A stretch of DNA of 64,000 nucleotides, taken from contig DATCLS010000061.1 in the NCBI GenBank assembly GCA_036563805.1, positions 1-64,000 on the forward strand, written 5' to 3'. The notes beneath the pieces were generated by a model. It worked only from the letters and a program-made list of their open reading frames with translations, was not told the origin of the DNA and did no database searches. Made by a program: the position numbers and the translations under genes. Below, piece by piece: positions 20,701-27,927 of this stretch. The stretch comes from DATCLS01 sp036563805 (lineage in GTDB: Bacteria > Actinomycetota > Acidimicrobiia > Acidimicrobiales > VFJN01). How positions within the stretch are numbered: position 1 is the first letter of the stretch; each line of letters starts with the position of its first letter.

Positions 20701-20998
20701 CGAACGCGGTGCGGTCGAGCTCGTCGGCCATGTTGAGGCCGAACAGCACCGCCAGCGGGTACAGCGCGGCCCCGCCGGTGGTGCGGCGCTTCCAGCGGGC
20801 CCACGGGCCCCCGCTGGCGGCCGCGGCCTCGTCCTGCTCCGCGGCCGCGCCACGGGCCAGCGCCGCGTCCACCGCCGCCGTGTCGATGGCGGCGTCGCCG
20901 TCGCCCATGCTCGGGGCCCAGCCGGCGGCGTCGGGGTTGGCGGGATCGGGGCCGCCCGGGCCCCGCTCGTCCACGGCGTCGCCCACGGGCTCGGTCAC
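17798..20998 (-). CDS. MFS-LivF-LivG triple fusion transporter protein
   Basis: One 1066-residue chain. Residues about 75-490 are a 12-helix major facilitator domain with the motif-A loop GFYADRWRRLP and NMADELDRTAFGVLLPE at helix 1. Residues about 510-750 are a LivF-type ATPase: Walker A GTNGAGKST at 540, signature LSGGQQQ, Walker B LLMIDELSLGLAP, H-loop equivalent VEQ. Residues about 790-1045 are a LivG-type ATPase: GPNGAGKTT at about 821, signature LSTGTRR, VVLLDEPSSGIA, IEHDLPLL. LivF and LivG are normally separate subunits, and an MFS domain is not part of any Liv system I know. GTG 20998 overlaps the livHM stop (GTGA). The frame is uninterrupted and the linkers are Ala/Glu-rich, so it looks like a genuine fusion rather than an assembly artefact. 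Confidence 0.88.
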   Translation of the reverse strand: MTEPVGDAVDERGPGGPDPANPDAAGWAPSMGDGDAAIDTAAVDAALARGAAAEQDEAAAASGGPWARWKRRTTGGAALYPLAVLFGLNMADELDRTAFGVLLPEVRDHFGLDLNGILTVTSLSVLAALLLAVPIGFYADRWRRLPLAIGGAAAWAVFSVLTGLASTVWMLGVGRAGAGLGRAVNDPVHNSLIADYYDVPVRPQVYAVHRYANALGQFLGPILAGTIAYAFGWRSPFFLFAIVTAVFVLLAVRLREPVRGRFERRAMGASDDVADTEEEAASWAESWRLLWQVRSLRRVYYALPFLAIAIIGLVTFSGLFYDEVYGLDERARGFLAALIEGPAQLVGLLAGVPLAARLMARGPGYVLTFLAYVSCAIGATWVLFALSPWIGLSIAANCLMSVGIFLLVPGAFAVMSLAVPAKVRAFGFAVGTLWVLPGVLILPIIGSLGDAHGIRTGLLVAAPVFVLGGLILASGGSFVAQDIAQVWRSTAARSEVAHLRRQGKVKLLLARDIDVHYDNVQVLFGVNLEVDEGEIVALLGTNGAGKSTLLKAMSGLVQPSAGAVVFDGRDMTHTPPNEVAARGVAQVPGGQGVFTQLSVADNLRLAAWQQRRDPAEVRAATKRVLEIFPMLTARLHEPAGNLSGGQQQMLTLGMAFMAKPRLLMIDELSLGLAPAVVGQLLDMVRELREQGVTIILVEQSVNVALTVADRAYFMEKGEIRFEGPTTDLLGRPDLLRSVFLNAGNQQAAVEAAEEAEATATHAAHAAPVAVPAGGNGNGDGAEAAEPPVVLEVRGVSRRFGGVRALDDVSFDVRRGEIVGFIGPNGAGKTTLFDVISGFTPADSGTIRLAARGSGRLRAIHGTPAHVRSWRGLGRSFQDGRLFPGLTVDEAIAVALEQHIEVRDPVAAALHFPSVDDSETAVARRVAELIELLGLGAYRDKFVRELSTGTRRVVDLACVFAQDPSVVLLDEPSSGIAQREAEALAPLLRRVRDELGASLLVIEHDLPLLSSISDRMIALDLGRVVVEGHPTDVIEHPAVVASYLGTDEAAIARSGAAASADPSAPGT

Positions 20999-23292
20999 GA
21001 GCTCGCCTCCTCGTGCGTCGACGGGGCCGGCTCCGGGGCCGGCGTCGGGGGCGCCGAGGCCGGGGCGTCGCCGTTGGGGGGCGGGGGCTCGCCGGCGACC
21101 GCAGCGGGCGGCCCGTCCGCCTCCCCGCCGGCCTGCTCGCCGGCCGCTGTGCCGCCCGCCTCCGCCACCGCGTCGGCGGCGTGGGTCAGCGCCACCTCCT
21201 CCTCGGCGGTGACCTCGACCCGCACGTCGGCCACCAGGCTCGGGACCACCAGGCCCCGCCGGCGGGCCACCCACCGCAGCGCGGCGTCGCGCACGTCGGC
21301 CAGTACGCCGCCCAGCCCCGTCGGGAACATCAGCAGCACGGCCAGCAGACCCACCCCGGTGGCCAGGAACTGCCAGTCGAGGGGCAGGAAGAAGTCGGCG
21401 CCCCGCACGTACACGGCGCCGAGCACGGCCCCGGGCAGCGAGCCGAGGCCGCCGATCACCACCATGGAGAACAGGTCGAGGCTGCGCTGGGCCGCGTACA
21501 GGTCGGGCGCCAGGCCACCCTGCTGGTGGACGAACAAGGCGCCGGCCAGGGCGGCCAGGAAGCCGGACAGGGCGAAGGCGGCCAGCGTCGTCCGGGAGGC
21601 GTTCACGCCGTAGGACCGGGCCGCCCGCTCGTTCTCGCGGATGGCGATCAGCGCCCGGCCGGTCCGGCTGTGGCGGACGCCGACGACCATGGCCAGCGCC
21701 AGCCCCAGGAAGGCGAGCGACACGTAGAAGAACCGGGTCTCGTTGCTCAGCTCGATCGTGAGCAGCTGGGGGTCGTCGATCCGGCGGCCGGGCAGCCAGT
21801 CGACGATCGTGCGGTTGAGCCCGTACGAGGCGATGAACAGCGCGAACGCCAGCGTGCTGACCGCCAGCGTGAGGCCCCGCCGCCGCAGCGCCGGGTATCC
21901 GACGATCACGGCCGCCACGCCGCCGACCAAACCGGCGATCACGACTGCGAACGCCAGGTCCCAGCCGTAGCGGTCGGTGAGCGCGCCGCCGGCCACCGCC
22001 CCGACGCCCACGAACGCCATGTGACCGAGGCTGACTTGGCCGGCCCACCCGGTGAGCACGACCAGCGAGGCGGCCACGATGCCGAACAGGACGATGATCG
22101 TCGCCAGGTTGAGCCGGCTGGTCGACAGCCACAGCGGCAGCGTGAGGACGAAGACGCCGAGCACCGCCCAGATGGCGGCCCGGGCCGCCCGCACCTCGGG
22201 CAGGCGGGCCAGCTCGCGGGGGATGGGCCGCACCTCGCGGGTGGCCTGCCACGTGGCCGAGGCGTCGGTGTCGACCCGCCCGCCGTTGGCTCCGGCCCGG
22301 CGCATCAGCAGCAGGGCGACCAGCACGACCACGAACAGGACGGCGTCGTTGTAGGCGGGCCGGTTGCCGTCCTGGAACACCATGGCCTGGTCGACGATGC
22401 CGATCCCGATGGCGGCGCTCACCACGGTGGGGAACCGCTCGAACCGCCCGATCACGGCGGCCGCCAGCGCTTGGACCAGGAAGCTGGGTGGCAGCACCTC
22501 GCCGATGGGCAGGCCCACGGCCCCGGCGCGCAGGAACACGGCGATGAAGGCCAGGGCGCTGGCGATCGCCCACACGATGGCGTGCAGGCGCCGGACGGGG
22601 ATGCCCAGCGTGGCCGCCCGGTCGGCCCGCTCGGCCGCGGCCACCACGGCGATGCCGACGCTCGAGCGCCGCAGGAACCAGCCGAGCGCCAGGAGCACGA
22701 CCGGCACCGCCACCATCGTGAAGATGTCGTTGGCGTTGAAGATCGTGCCCTCGACCTCGAACCGGGTGTCGAACGGCGGCGCGATGCGAGTGCCGAAGTC
22801 GAAGTCGTCGGTGAAGGCCCGGGGCAGCAGCAGCGCCGAACCGGTCAGCAGCTGGGCGACGCCGATGGTGGCCACGGTCAGCACCAGGCGCGGGGCCCGG
22901 AAGAACCGACCGATGATCAGCGTCTCGACCAGCACGCCCAGCACGAGGGCGGCGGCCAGGCCGATGGCGAAGCCGAGCCAGTAGTTGAGGCCCGACGACA
23001 CGACGAGCATCACCGCCAGCGTCGCCGGCACGCCGCCCAGGTCGCCCTGGGCGAAGTTCACGATGCGGTTGGCCCGGTAGACGAGGGCGATGCCGAGGGC
23101 GATCAGCGCGATCCGCCCGCCGACCAACGCGCCCCCGAGCACGACGCCGCTCGGCGCCGGGAACAGCAGGCGCTGCACGACCAGCAGCGCCACGAGCGGC
23201 GCGAGGAAGGCGAGGCGCTCCCGCCAGCGGGCGGCGACCTCGGCCGGCGTGCTCCGGAAAGCCGTCGCCCCGCCTGCTTGCATCGTCGTCAT
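20995..23292 (-). CDS. LivH-LivM fused permease of Liv-type ABC importer
   Basis: A 765-aa membrane protein joining both permease subunits. The N-terminal half has the LivH pattern (GGRIALIALGIALVYRANRI, VNFAQGDLGGVPATL, GVLVETLIIGRFFRA). After a loop at about 330-360, the second half has LivM features (NLATIIVLFGIVAASLVVLTG, GWAGQVSLGHMAFVGVGAVA, GRALIAIRENERAARSYGVN, GGLGSLPGAVLGA). A Pro/Ala/Glu-rich tail of about 65 residues follows. It probably pairs with the two ATPases of the next gene to form the complete importer. ATG 23292 was chosen as the first Met close to the first helix; an upstream ATG at 23328 would overlap the palindrome at 23315. Confidence 0.88.
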   Translation of the reverse strand: MTTMQAGGATAFRSTPAEVAARWRERLAFLAPLVALLVVQRLLFPAPSGVVLGGALVGGRIALIALGIALVYRANRIVNFAQGDLGGVPATLAVMLVVSSGLNYWLGFAIGLAAALVLGVLVETLIIGRFFRAPRLVLTVATIGVAQLLTGSALLLPRAFTDDFDFGTRIAPPFDTRFEVEGTIFNANDIFTMVAVPVVLLALGWFLRRSSVGIAVVAAAERADRAATLGIPVRRLHAIVWAIASALAFIAVFLRAGAVGLPIGEVLPPSFLVQALAAAVIGRFERFPTVVSAAIGIGIVDQAMVFQDGNRPAYNDAVLFVVVLVALLLMRRAGANGGRVDTDASATWQATREVRPIPRELARLPEVRAARAAIWAVLGVFVLTLPLWLSTSRLNLATIIVLFGIVAASLVVLTGWAGQVSLGHMAFVGVGAVAGGALTDRYGWDLAFAVVIAGLVGGVAAVIVGYPALRRRGLTLAVSTLAFALFIASYGLNRTIVDWLPGRRIDDPQLLTIELSNETRFFYVSLAFLGLALAMVVGVRHSRTGRALIAIRENERAARSYGVNASRTTLAAFALSGFLAALAGALFVHQQGGLAPDLYAAQRSLDLFSMVVIGGLGSLPGAVLGAVYVRGADFFLPLDWQFLATGVGLLAVLLMFPTGLGGVLADVRDAALRWVARRRGLVVPSLVADVRVEVTAEEEVALTHAADAVAEAGGTAAGEQAGGEADGPPAAVAGEPPPPNGDAPASAPPTPAPEPAPSTHEEASS

Positions 23293-23314
23293 CGCACTGT
23301 TCCCCCCTGGTCCC

Positions 23315-23326
23315 GTGCGATCGCAC
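23315..23326. promoter_or_regulatory. Perfect palindrome GTGCGATCGCAC upstream of livHM
   Basis: A 12-bp perfect palindrome in the 42-bp gap between the TetR gene and the livHM fusion. Its position and symmetry fit an operator for the adjacent TetR protein, but the site is short and contains the common GCGATCGC core, so this is only suggestive. Confidence 0.3.
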
Positions 23327-23334
23327 ACCCCGGG

Positions 23335-24111
23335 CTAGGCCCGCCCGGCGGTCGGCGGTGGTGGGTCCCCCGTCGTCGTGTCGGTTCGGTCGGCGGATGT
23401 CTGGGCGGCCCCCCAGCCGGCGAGGATGGCCCGCACCATGTCGTGGACGAGGCCGGCGGCCTCGTCGGGTGAGAGGGCGTGTTGCTCCCGCAGCGCCTCC
23501 CAGGTGCCCGGGCTCGTGGCGATCTCCAGCGCGGCCTGCAGGCGGGGCCGCTCGCCATCGGGGACCGTTCCCAGCTCGGCGGCGAACACACCCTCGACCT
23601 CGTCGGACAACGCCCGGCGGCCCCTGTCGAGCACGCGCCGGATGACCGGCGAGAACGGCTCCTGGAGGATGGCGGCCCGTCGGACGTTGGCGCCCTCCTC
23701 GTAGATGGCGCGGTGCCGCTCGGTGAGCGTGCGGATGCGCTCGTCGAGCTCGCCGGTCACGTCGACCGGGAGGGCGTAGAGCTTCTCCATGCGCTCGTGG
23801 TGGCGGACCGCCGCCTCGCAGAACAGCGATTCGACGTCGTCGAAGTGGACGTAGACCGAGCGCAGCGACACGCCGGCCTCGTCCGCGATCTCGCGCCCGG
23901 TCGGGCGGAGGTTGCCCTCCTGGAGGAGCGTCAGCAGGGCGTCGACGACCGCGGTGCGGGTGCGCGCCGACCGGCTGGCCCGCCCGTCGGTCTGCCCGCC
24001 GGCCTGGCCGCCCGTCCGGCCGGCCGCGGCGCCGCGCGGTGCGCCCCGACGCGTGCCCTGACGCGGCATCTCACGCGACACCGCACGCGGTGTGACGCTC
24101 GTCTCCTCCAC
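23335..24111 (-). CDS. TetR-family transcriptional regulator
   Basis: The N-terminal 60 residues are basic, Gly/Gln-rich and probably disordered. The HTH follows: RTAVVDALLTLLQEGN, then PTGREIADEAGVSLRSVYVHFDD, then LFCEAAVRHHERM. The remaining 150 residues are the helical ligand domain. GTG 24111 is preferred because a promoter (TTGCAC, 17 bp, TAGGTT) ends 8 nt before it, implying a leaderless start; ATG 24069 is an alternative. It is the first gene before the Liv-type transporter operon in the same direction, so it likely controls that operon. The ligand is presumably related to the imported substrate. Confidence 0.85.
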   Translation of the reverse strand: MEETSVTPRAVSREMPRQGTRRGAPRGAAAGRTGGQAGGQTDGRASRSARTRTAVVDALLTLLQEGNLRPTGREIADEAGVSLRSVYVHFDDVESLFCEAAVRHHERMEKLYALPVDVTGELDERIRTLTERHRAIYEEGANVRRAAILQEPFSPVIRRVLDRGRRALSDEVEGVFAAELGTVPDGERPRLQAALEIATSPGTWEALREQHALSPDEAAGLVHDMVRAILAGWGAAQTSADRTDTTTGDPPPPTAGRA

Positions 24112-24119
24112 TGGACCGG

Positions 24120-24148
24120 AACCTACGGTTTTTTCACTCCACGTGCAA
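24120..24148 (-). promoter_or_regulatory. Leaderless promoter of the TetR gene
   Basis: On the minus strand: -35 TTGCAC (24148-24143), 17-bp spacer, -10 TAGGTT (24125-24120), then 8 nt to GTG 24111. The spacing puts the transcription start at or next to the GTG, so the mRNA would lack a leader. Confidence 0.5.
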
Positions 24149-24159
24149 CAGGTCGGAGC

Positions 24160-24213
24160 TTGTGCCCGGACCCGGGCGCGGGGTACAAATCCCCCGGTGT
24201 TAGGTTTACCTAA
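24160..24213 (+). promoter_or_regulatory. fhuF-like gene promoter with DtxR/IdeR-type iron box
   Basis: A -35 TTGTGC (24160-24165), 18-bp spacer and -10 TACAAA(T) (24184-24190) are followed by TTAGGTTTACCTAA (24200-24213). The arms TTAGGT/ACCTAA are a perfect inverted repeat, and the first seven bases match the start of the DtxR/IdeR consensus. The box overlaps the expected transcription start, where an iron-loaded repressor would block initiation. This fits the ferric-reductase-like gene downstream. Confidence 0.65.
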
Positions 24214-24247
24214 TAACCGTGACGACGAGGTCGACGACGAGGTCACG

Positions 24248-25090
24248 GTGCGTGAGGTCCTGGTCGACCTGGCGGACCGCGTGCGGGGCCGGCTGGCCCC
24301 CGAGCCCGCCGGGCCGGCTTCGCCGGGTCAGCCGGGCGGCGGCGGGGCCGCCGTCGCCGACCTCGTGGCCGACGACCGCCTGTTCCCCGCCCTGACCAGG
24401 GTTGCCGGCCCCCGCTTCGGCAGCGACGACGCCGCGCTGGTGGGGGCCCAGCTCGTGCGCGAGTGGGTGGCCACCGTGACCGCGGCCGCGGTCACGACCT
24501 GGGGCCGCCAGCGCCGCCTGTTCGATTGGTCGCCGCACAACGTGGTCGTCCGGGCCGACGGGACCGTGGCGCTCCGCCGCCCGAGGCTGCTCGTCGCGGC
24601 CGACGACCCGCTGGCGGCGGCGCCCGGCGTGACGGTGGCGCCCGAGCACGCCCTCCTCCACACCCTGCTCGACGGCGTCCTCGGGACCGACCCGGGGTCG
24701 GGCCCGGTCGCCGCCATCGTGGCGGCCGCCCGCCGGGCCGTGCGGTCCGGCGACCGCCACTACTGGGGCACCGCCGCCCTGACCGTGGCCAACACGCTCA
24801 CCGCCGTCAGCCACGAGGTGGGCCCGCGGGCCGACCGCGACCGCGAGCTGATCCTGGCCCGCCGGCCCGACCTGGCCCGCACCGTCGAGGTCCTCACCGT
24901 CGACGACGGCCGCGGTGGCACGGTGTCGTGCGCCCGCCGTCTCACCTGCTGCCTGCTGGTCAAGCTGCCCGGCGAGGTGCAGTGCGGGACCTGCAACCTC
25001 CGCGACCCCGACCGGTGCCGGGCCGCGCTGGCGGCCTGGGCCCGGGCCGAGCGCGCCCGCCACCGGGCGGCGGCCGCCTGCGCCAGCTGA
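24248..25090 (+). CDS. FhuF-like ferric (siderophore) reductase, 2Fe-2S
   Basis: A 280-aa protein whose C-terminus holds CCLLVKLPGEVQCGTC preceded by another Cys-containing segment (VSCARRLTC). The CC-x10-CxxC arrangement is the 2Fe-2S ligand set of FhuF C-terminal domains. The middle part (FDWSPHNVVVRADG, DRHYWGTAALTVANTL) fits the ferric-iron-reductase family. It presumably reduces Fe(III)-siderophore in the cytoplasm to release iron. GTG 24248 has GAGG 5 nt upstream; earlier in-frame starts would overlap the iron box. The iron box upstream supports low-iron induction. No siderophore uptake genes are adjacent. Confidence 0.78.
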   Translation: MREVLVDLADRVRGRLAPEPAGPASPGQPGGGGAAVADLVADDRLFPALTRVAGPRFGSDDAALVGAQLVREWVATVTAAAVTTWGRQRRLFDWSPHNVVVRADGTVALRRPRLLVAADDPLAAAPGVTVAPEHALLHTLLDGVLGTDPGSGPVAAIVAAARRAVRSGDRHYWGTAALTVANTLTAVSHEVGPRADRDRELILARRPDLARTVEVLTVDDGRGGTVSCARRLTCCLLVKLPGEVQCGTCNLRDPDRCRAALAAWARAERARHRAAAACAS

Positions 25091-25182
25091 CCGGCCGACG
25101 CCCGCACGCTCGGTCATTCCGCGCCCCGGTACGGCGCGCGCTGTGACGGATGTCGCCGGAGATCCGCGTCGGGCCGGGCTGC

Positions 25183-25218
25183 TTGTGCAGCTAGCGTCGA
25201 GCTGTTACCTGGCGGTAA
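25183..25218 (+). promoter_or_regulatory. Promoter-like region with inverted repeat before MMPL gene
   Basis: TTGTGC (25183-25188) is followed after about 16 bp by TTACCTGGCGGTAA (25205-25218), an inverted repeat with 5-bp arms TTACC/GGTAA and a 4-bp spacer. The repeat falls where the -10 element would be, so a repressor bound there would block the MMPL transporter. The gene starts 34 bp further on, behind GGAGG. Confidence 0.35.
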
Positions 25219-25251
25219 TCGTGGCGGGTCCCTCTCCCCCCGGAGGCAGTC

Positions 25252-27603
25252 GTGTTCGCTCGCTTGGGTCGCTGGTGCTTCCGCCGGCGCTGGATCGTCA
25301 TCGTCGCCTGGATCGCCGTCCTCGTCGTCGGCGGCGGCATCATGAGCTCGGTCGGCACCAACTCGCGCTCCGAGTTCGAGCTGCCCGACGTCGAGAGCCG
25401 ACGCGGCACCGACATCCTCGAGGACGCCTTCGGCGGCCAGGGCGCCGGCATCACCGGCACGATCGTGTTCCAAGCCGACCAGGGCGTCGACGACCCCGAG
25501 GTCCGCCGGGCCATGGAGGGACTGTTCGCCGAGGTCGGCGAGATGACCGTCGACGGCCAGCCGCTGCGCGTCACCAGCCCCTACAGCGAGGAGGGGGCCC
25601 GCCAGATCTCCCAGCAGGGCGAGCACGCCGGCCGCATCGCCTACGCGGACGTCGAGCTGCCGTCCGACATCAACCAGGAGGACGCGTTCGAGCTCACCGA
25701 GGACATCGAGGCCGCCATCCCCGAGGTCGAGGGCCTCCAGATCGAGCTGGGCGGCACGATCTTCGCCGAGTTCGAGGAGCCGTCGTCCGAGCTGCTGGGC
25801 CTGGCCTTCGCCATCGTCATCCTCATCCTGGCGTTCGGCTCGGTGCTGGCCATGGGCCTGCCGGTCGGCGTGGCGCTGGCCGGCATCGGGGTGGGCACCG
25901 TGCTCGCCGGGCTGGTCAGCCACCTGGTGACGATGCCCGACTTCGCCACCACGCTCGGCCTGATGATCGGCCTCGGCGTGGGCATCGACTACGCGCTGTT
26001 CATCGTCACCCGCTACCGCGAGAACCTGCACGCAGGGCAGGACACGGAGACCGCCACGGCCGTCGCCATCGACACCGCCGGCCGGGCCGTGCTGTTCGCC
26101 GGCACGACCGTGGTCATCGCCCTGCTCGGCCTCGTCATCATGCAGATGAGCTTCGTCACCGGCCTGGCGGTGGGGGCTGCCGTCGTCGTGGCGGTGACGA
26201 TGGTGTCGTCGCTCACGCTGCTGCCGGCGCTGCTCGGCTTCGCGCAGCACCGCGTCGAGCTGACCCGGTGGCGGGGCCTGATCGCCGCCGGCCTCGTCGC
26301 CGTGGCGCTCGTGGGCGCCGGCCTCGAGATCGGGCCGCTGATGATCGGCCTGCCGCTGGCGGTCGTCGTCCTGCTGGCCGGGTTCGCAGTCGCCCCGCTG
26401 CGCCGCGAGGTCGAGCGCCGCCCGCCGAAGCCGCGGCGCGAGACCGTCGCCTACCGGTGGAGCCGCGCCATCCAGCACCACCCGTGGCGGGCCGCCGTCG
26501 TCGGGACCGCGGCGCTCGCCGTGCTGGCGCTGCCGGTCGGGGGCATGCGCCTCGCCTTCTCGGACGAGGGCAACTTCCCCGAGGACACGACCACCCGCAA
26601 GGCCTACGACCTGCTGGCCGAGGGCTTCGGCCCCGGGTTCAACGGCCCGCTGGTCGTGGCCTCCGAGCTGCCTGAGGGCGCGGACCCGGCCGTGGCCCAG
26701 CCGGTCACCGACGCGCTGGCCGCCGCCGAGGGCGTCGAGCTCGCCTCCCCCGGCATCCCCAACCCCGACGGCACTGCCGTCATGTGGCGGGTCATCCCCA
26801 CGACGGCCCCGCAGGACGAGGAGACGACCGAGCTCGTCCACCGGCTGCGCGACGAGGTGCTGCCGGCCGCCACCGAGGGCACCGGCCTCGACCCGGCCGT
26901 CACCGGCTTCGTCGCCATCGCCGTCGACTTCTCCGAGTACCTGGCCGACCGGCTGCCCTGGCTGTTCGCCGCCGTGCTCGGCCTGTCGTTCCTGCTGCTC
27001 ATGGCCGTGTTCCGGTCGGTGCTCGTGCCGCTCAAGGCCGTGGTCATGAACCTGCTGTCGATCGGCGCGGCCTACGGTGTCGTCGTCGCCGTGTTCCAGT
27101 GGGGGTGGGGCGGCTCGCTGCTCGACATCGCCCCTGCGCCCATCGAGCCGTTCGTCCCGATGATGCTGTTCGCCATCGTCTTCGGGCTGTCGATGGACTA
27201 CGAGGTGTTCCTGCTGTCCCGCGTCCGCGAGGAGTGGGTCCGCACCGGCGACAGCCGCACGTCGGTGGCAGACGGCCTGGCCGCCACGGCCCGGGTCATC
27301 ACCGCGGCGGCGGCGATCATGGTCTTCGTCTTCGGCAGCTTCCTGCTGGAGAACGACCGGACCATCAAGCTGTTCGGCACCGGCCTGGCCACGGCCGTTC
27401 TGCTCGACGCCACCGTCGTCCGCATGCTGCTCGTCCCGGCGACCATGGAGCTGCTGGGCGACCGCAACTGGTGGCTGCCGCGGTGGCTCGACCGGATCCT
27501 GCCCCGCGTGGCGGTCGAGGGGCCGGCCGTCGCCCACGACGCCGGGGCCGGGGCCGAGTCCGGGGTCGATGCCGGCGGGGAGCGCCAGCCCGAGCCGGTC
27601 TGA
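25252..27603 (+). CDS. MMPL/RND-family membrane transporter
   Basis: A 783-aa protein with the RND two-repeat layout: one N-terminal helix, an extracytoplasmic domain, five or six helices, then the same again. The Asp-Tyr pairs of MMPL proton relays are in GLGVGIDYALFIVTRYREN and FGLSMDYEVFLLSRVREEW. Related proteins export lipids or small hydrophobic compounds using the proton gradient. GTG 25252 follows CGGAGGCAGTC. The charged C-terminal tail (after about 750) lacks the long cytoplasmic domain of MmpL3. Substrate unknown; likely regulated via the inverted repeat upstream. Confidence 0.88.
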   Translation: MFARLGRWCFRRRWIVIVAWIAVLVVGGGIMSSVGTNSRSEFELPDVESRRGTDILEDAFGGQGAGITGTIVFQADQGVDDPEVRRAMEGLFAEVGEMTVDGQPLRVTSPYSEEGARQISQQGEHAGRIAYADVELPSDINQEDAFELTEDIEAAIPEVEGLQIELGGTIFAEFEEPSSELLGLAFAIVILILAFGSVLAMGLPVGVALAGIGVGTVLAGLVSHLVTMPDFATTLGLMIGLGVGIDYALFIVTRYRENLHAGQDTETATAVAIDTAGRAVLFAGTTVVIALLGLVIMQMSFVTGLAVGAAVVVAVTMVSSLTLLPALLGFAQHRVELTRWRGLIAAGLVAVALVGAGLEIGPLMIGLPLAVVVLLAGFAVAPLRREVERRPPKPRRETVAYRWSRAIQHHPWRAAVVGTAALAVLALPVGGMRLAFSDEGNFPEDTTTRKAYDLLAEGFGPGFNGPLVVASELPEGADPAVAQPVTDALAAAEGVELASPGIPNPDGTAVMWRVIPTTAPQDEETTELVHRLRDEVLPAATEGTGLDPAVTGFVAIAVDFSEYLADRLPWLFAAVLGLSFLLLMAVFRSVLVPLKAVVMNLLSIGAAYGVVVAVFQWGWGGSLLDIAPAPIEPFVPMMLFAIVFGLSMDYEVFLLSRVREEWVRTGDSRTSVADGLAATARVITAAAAIMVFVFGSFLLENDRTIKLFGTGLATAVLLDATVVRMLLVPATMELLGDRNWWLPRWLDRILPRVAVEGPAVAHDAGAGAESGVDAGGERQPEPV

Positions 27604-27695
27604 GCCCGTCCCCGGTCGACCTGCGGAGGGGGCCGCTGCGCCGGCCCCCTCCGGCGCGCTCGGGGACACGCGGCGTCCCCGTGCCGGCGGGCCCC

Positions 27696-27870
27696 TCAGA
27701 CCCCGGCGCGGAGGATCTCGTGCTCGAGCGCCCGGAACCGGGGATCGCGCCGCACGGCCGACGCCGCGACCGCCCGAACGGCACGTCGATGCTCTCGGCC
27801 ATCCGGCCGGGGCGTGAGCACCACGACCCGGTCGCCCTCGCCGCTGCGGTCGCCGACGGCCCCGACCCCG
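27696..27870 (-). pseudogene. Remnant of SsuB/TauB-type ABC ATPase C-terminus
   Basis: On the minus strand one frame reads GDRVVVLTPRP and, further on, VRRDPRFRALEHEILRAGV before a stop at 27696-27698. The intervening segment in a second frame reads RPGRMAESIDVPFGR. Joined, these reproduce the C-terminal tail of nitrate/sulfonate/taurine ABC ATPases (DRVVVL.xRPGRxxxxIDVP...DPRF..L...I). Two compensating indels are needed, and the rest of the ATPase is missing, so this is a decayed fragment. It fills most of the 324-bp gap between the MMPL gene and the reductase-methyltransferase gene; the remainder of the gap shows nothing. Confidence 0.6.
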
Positions 27871-27927
27871 CCGTCCCCTGGTCGGCGGGGTCGGCCGCGG
27901 CCGGGGAGGGCGGCACGCCGGCGGGGA

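Noticed and set aside
17708..21613. 1301-codon plus-strand frame
   Set aside because: It is antisense to the MFS-LivF-LivG fusion, has no motif and is Gln/His/Gly-rich. The minus-strand frame carries all transporter motifs.
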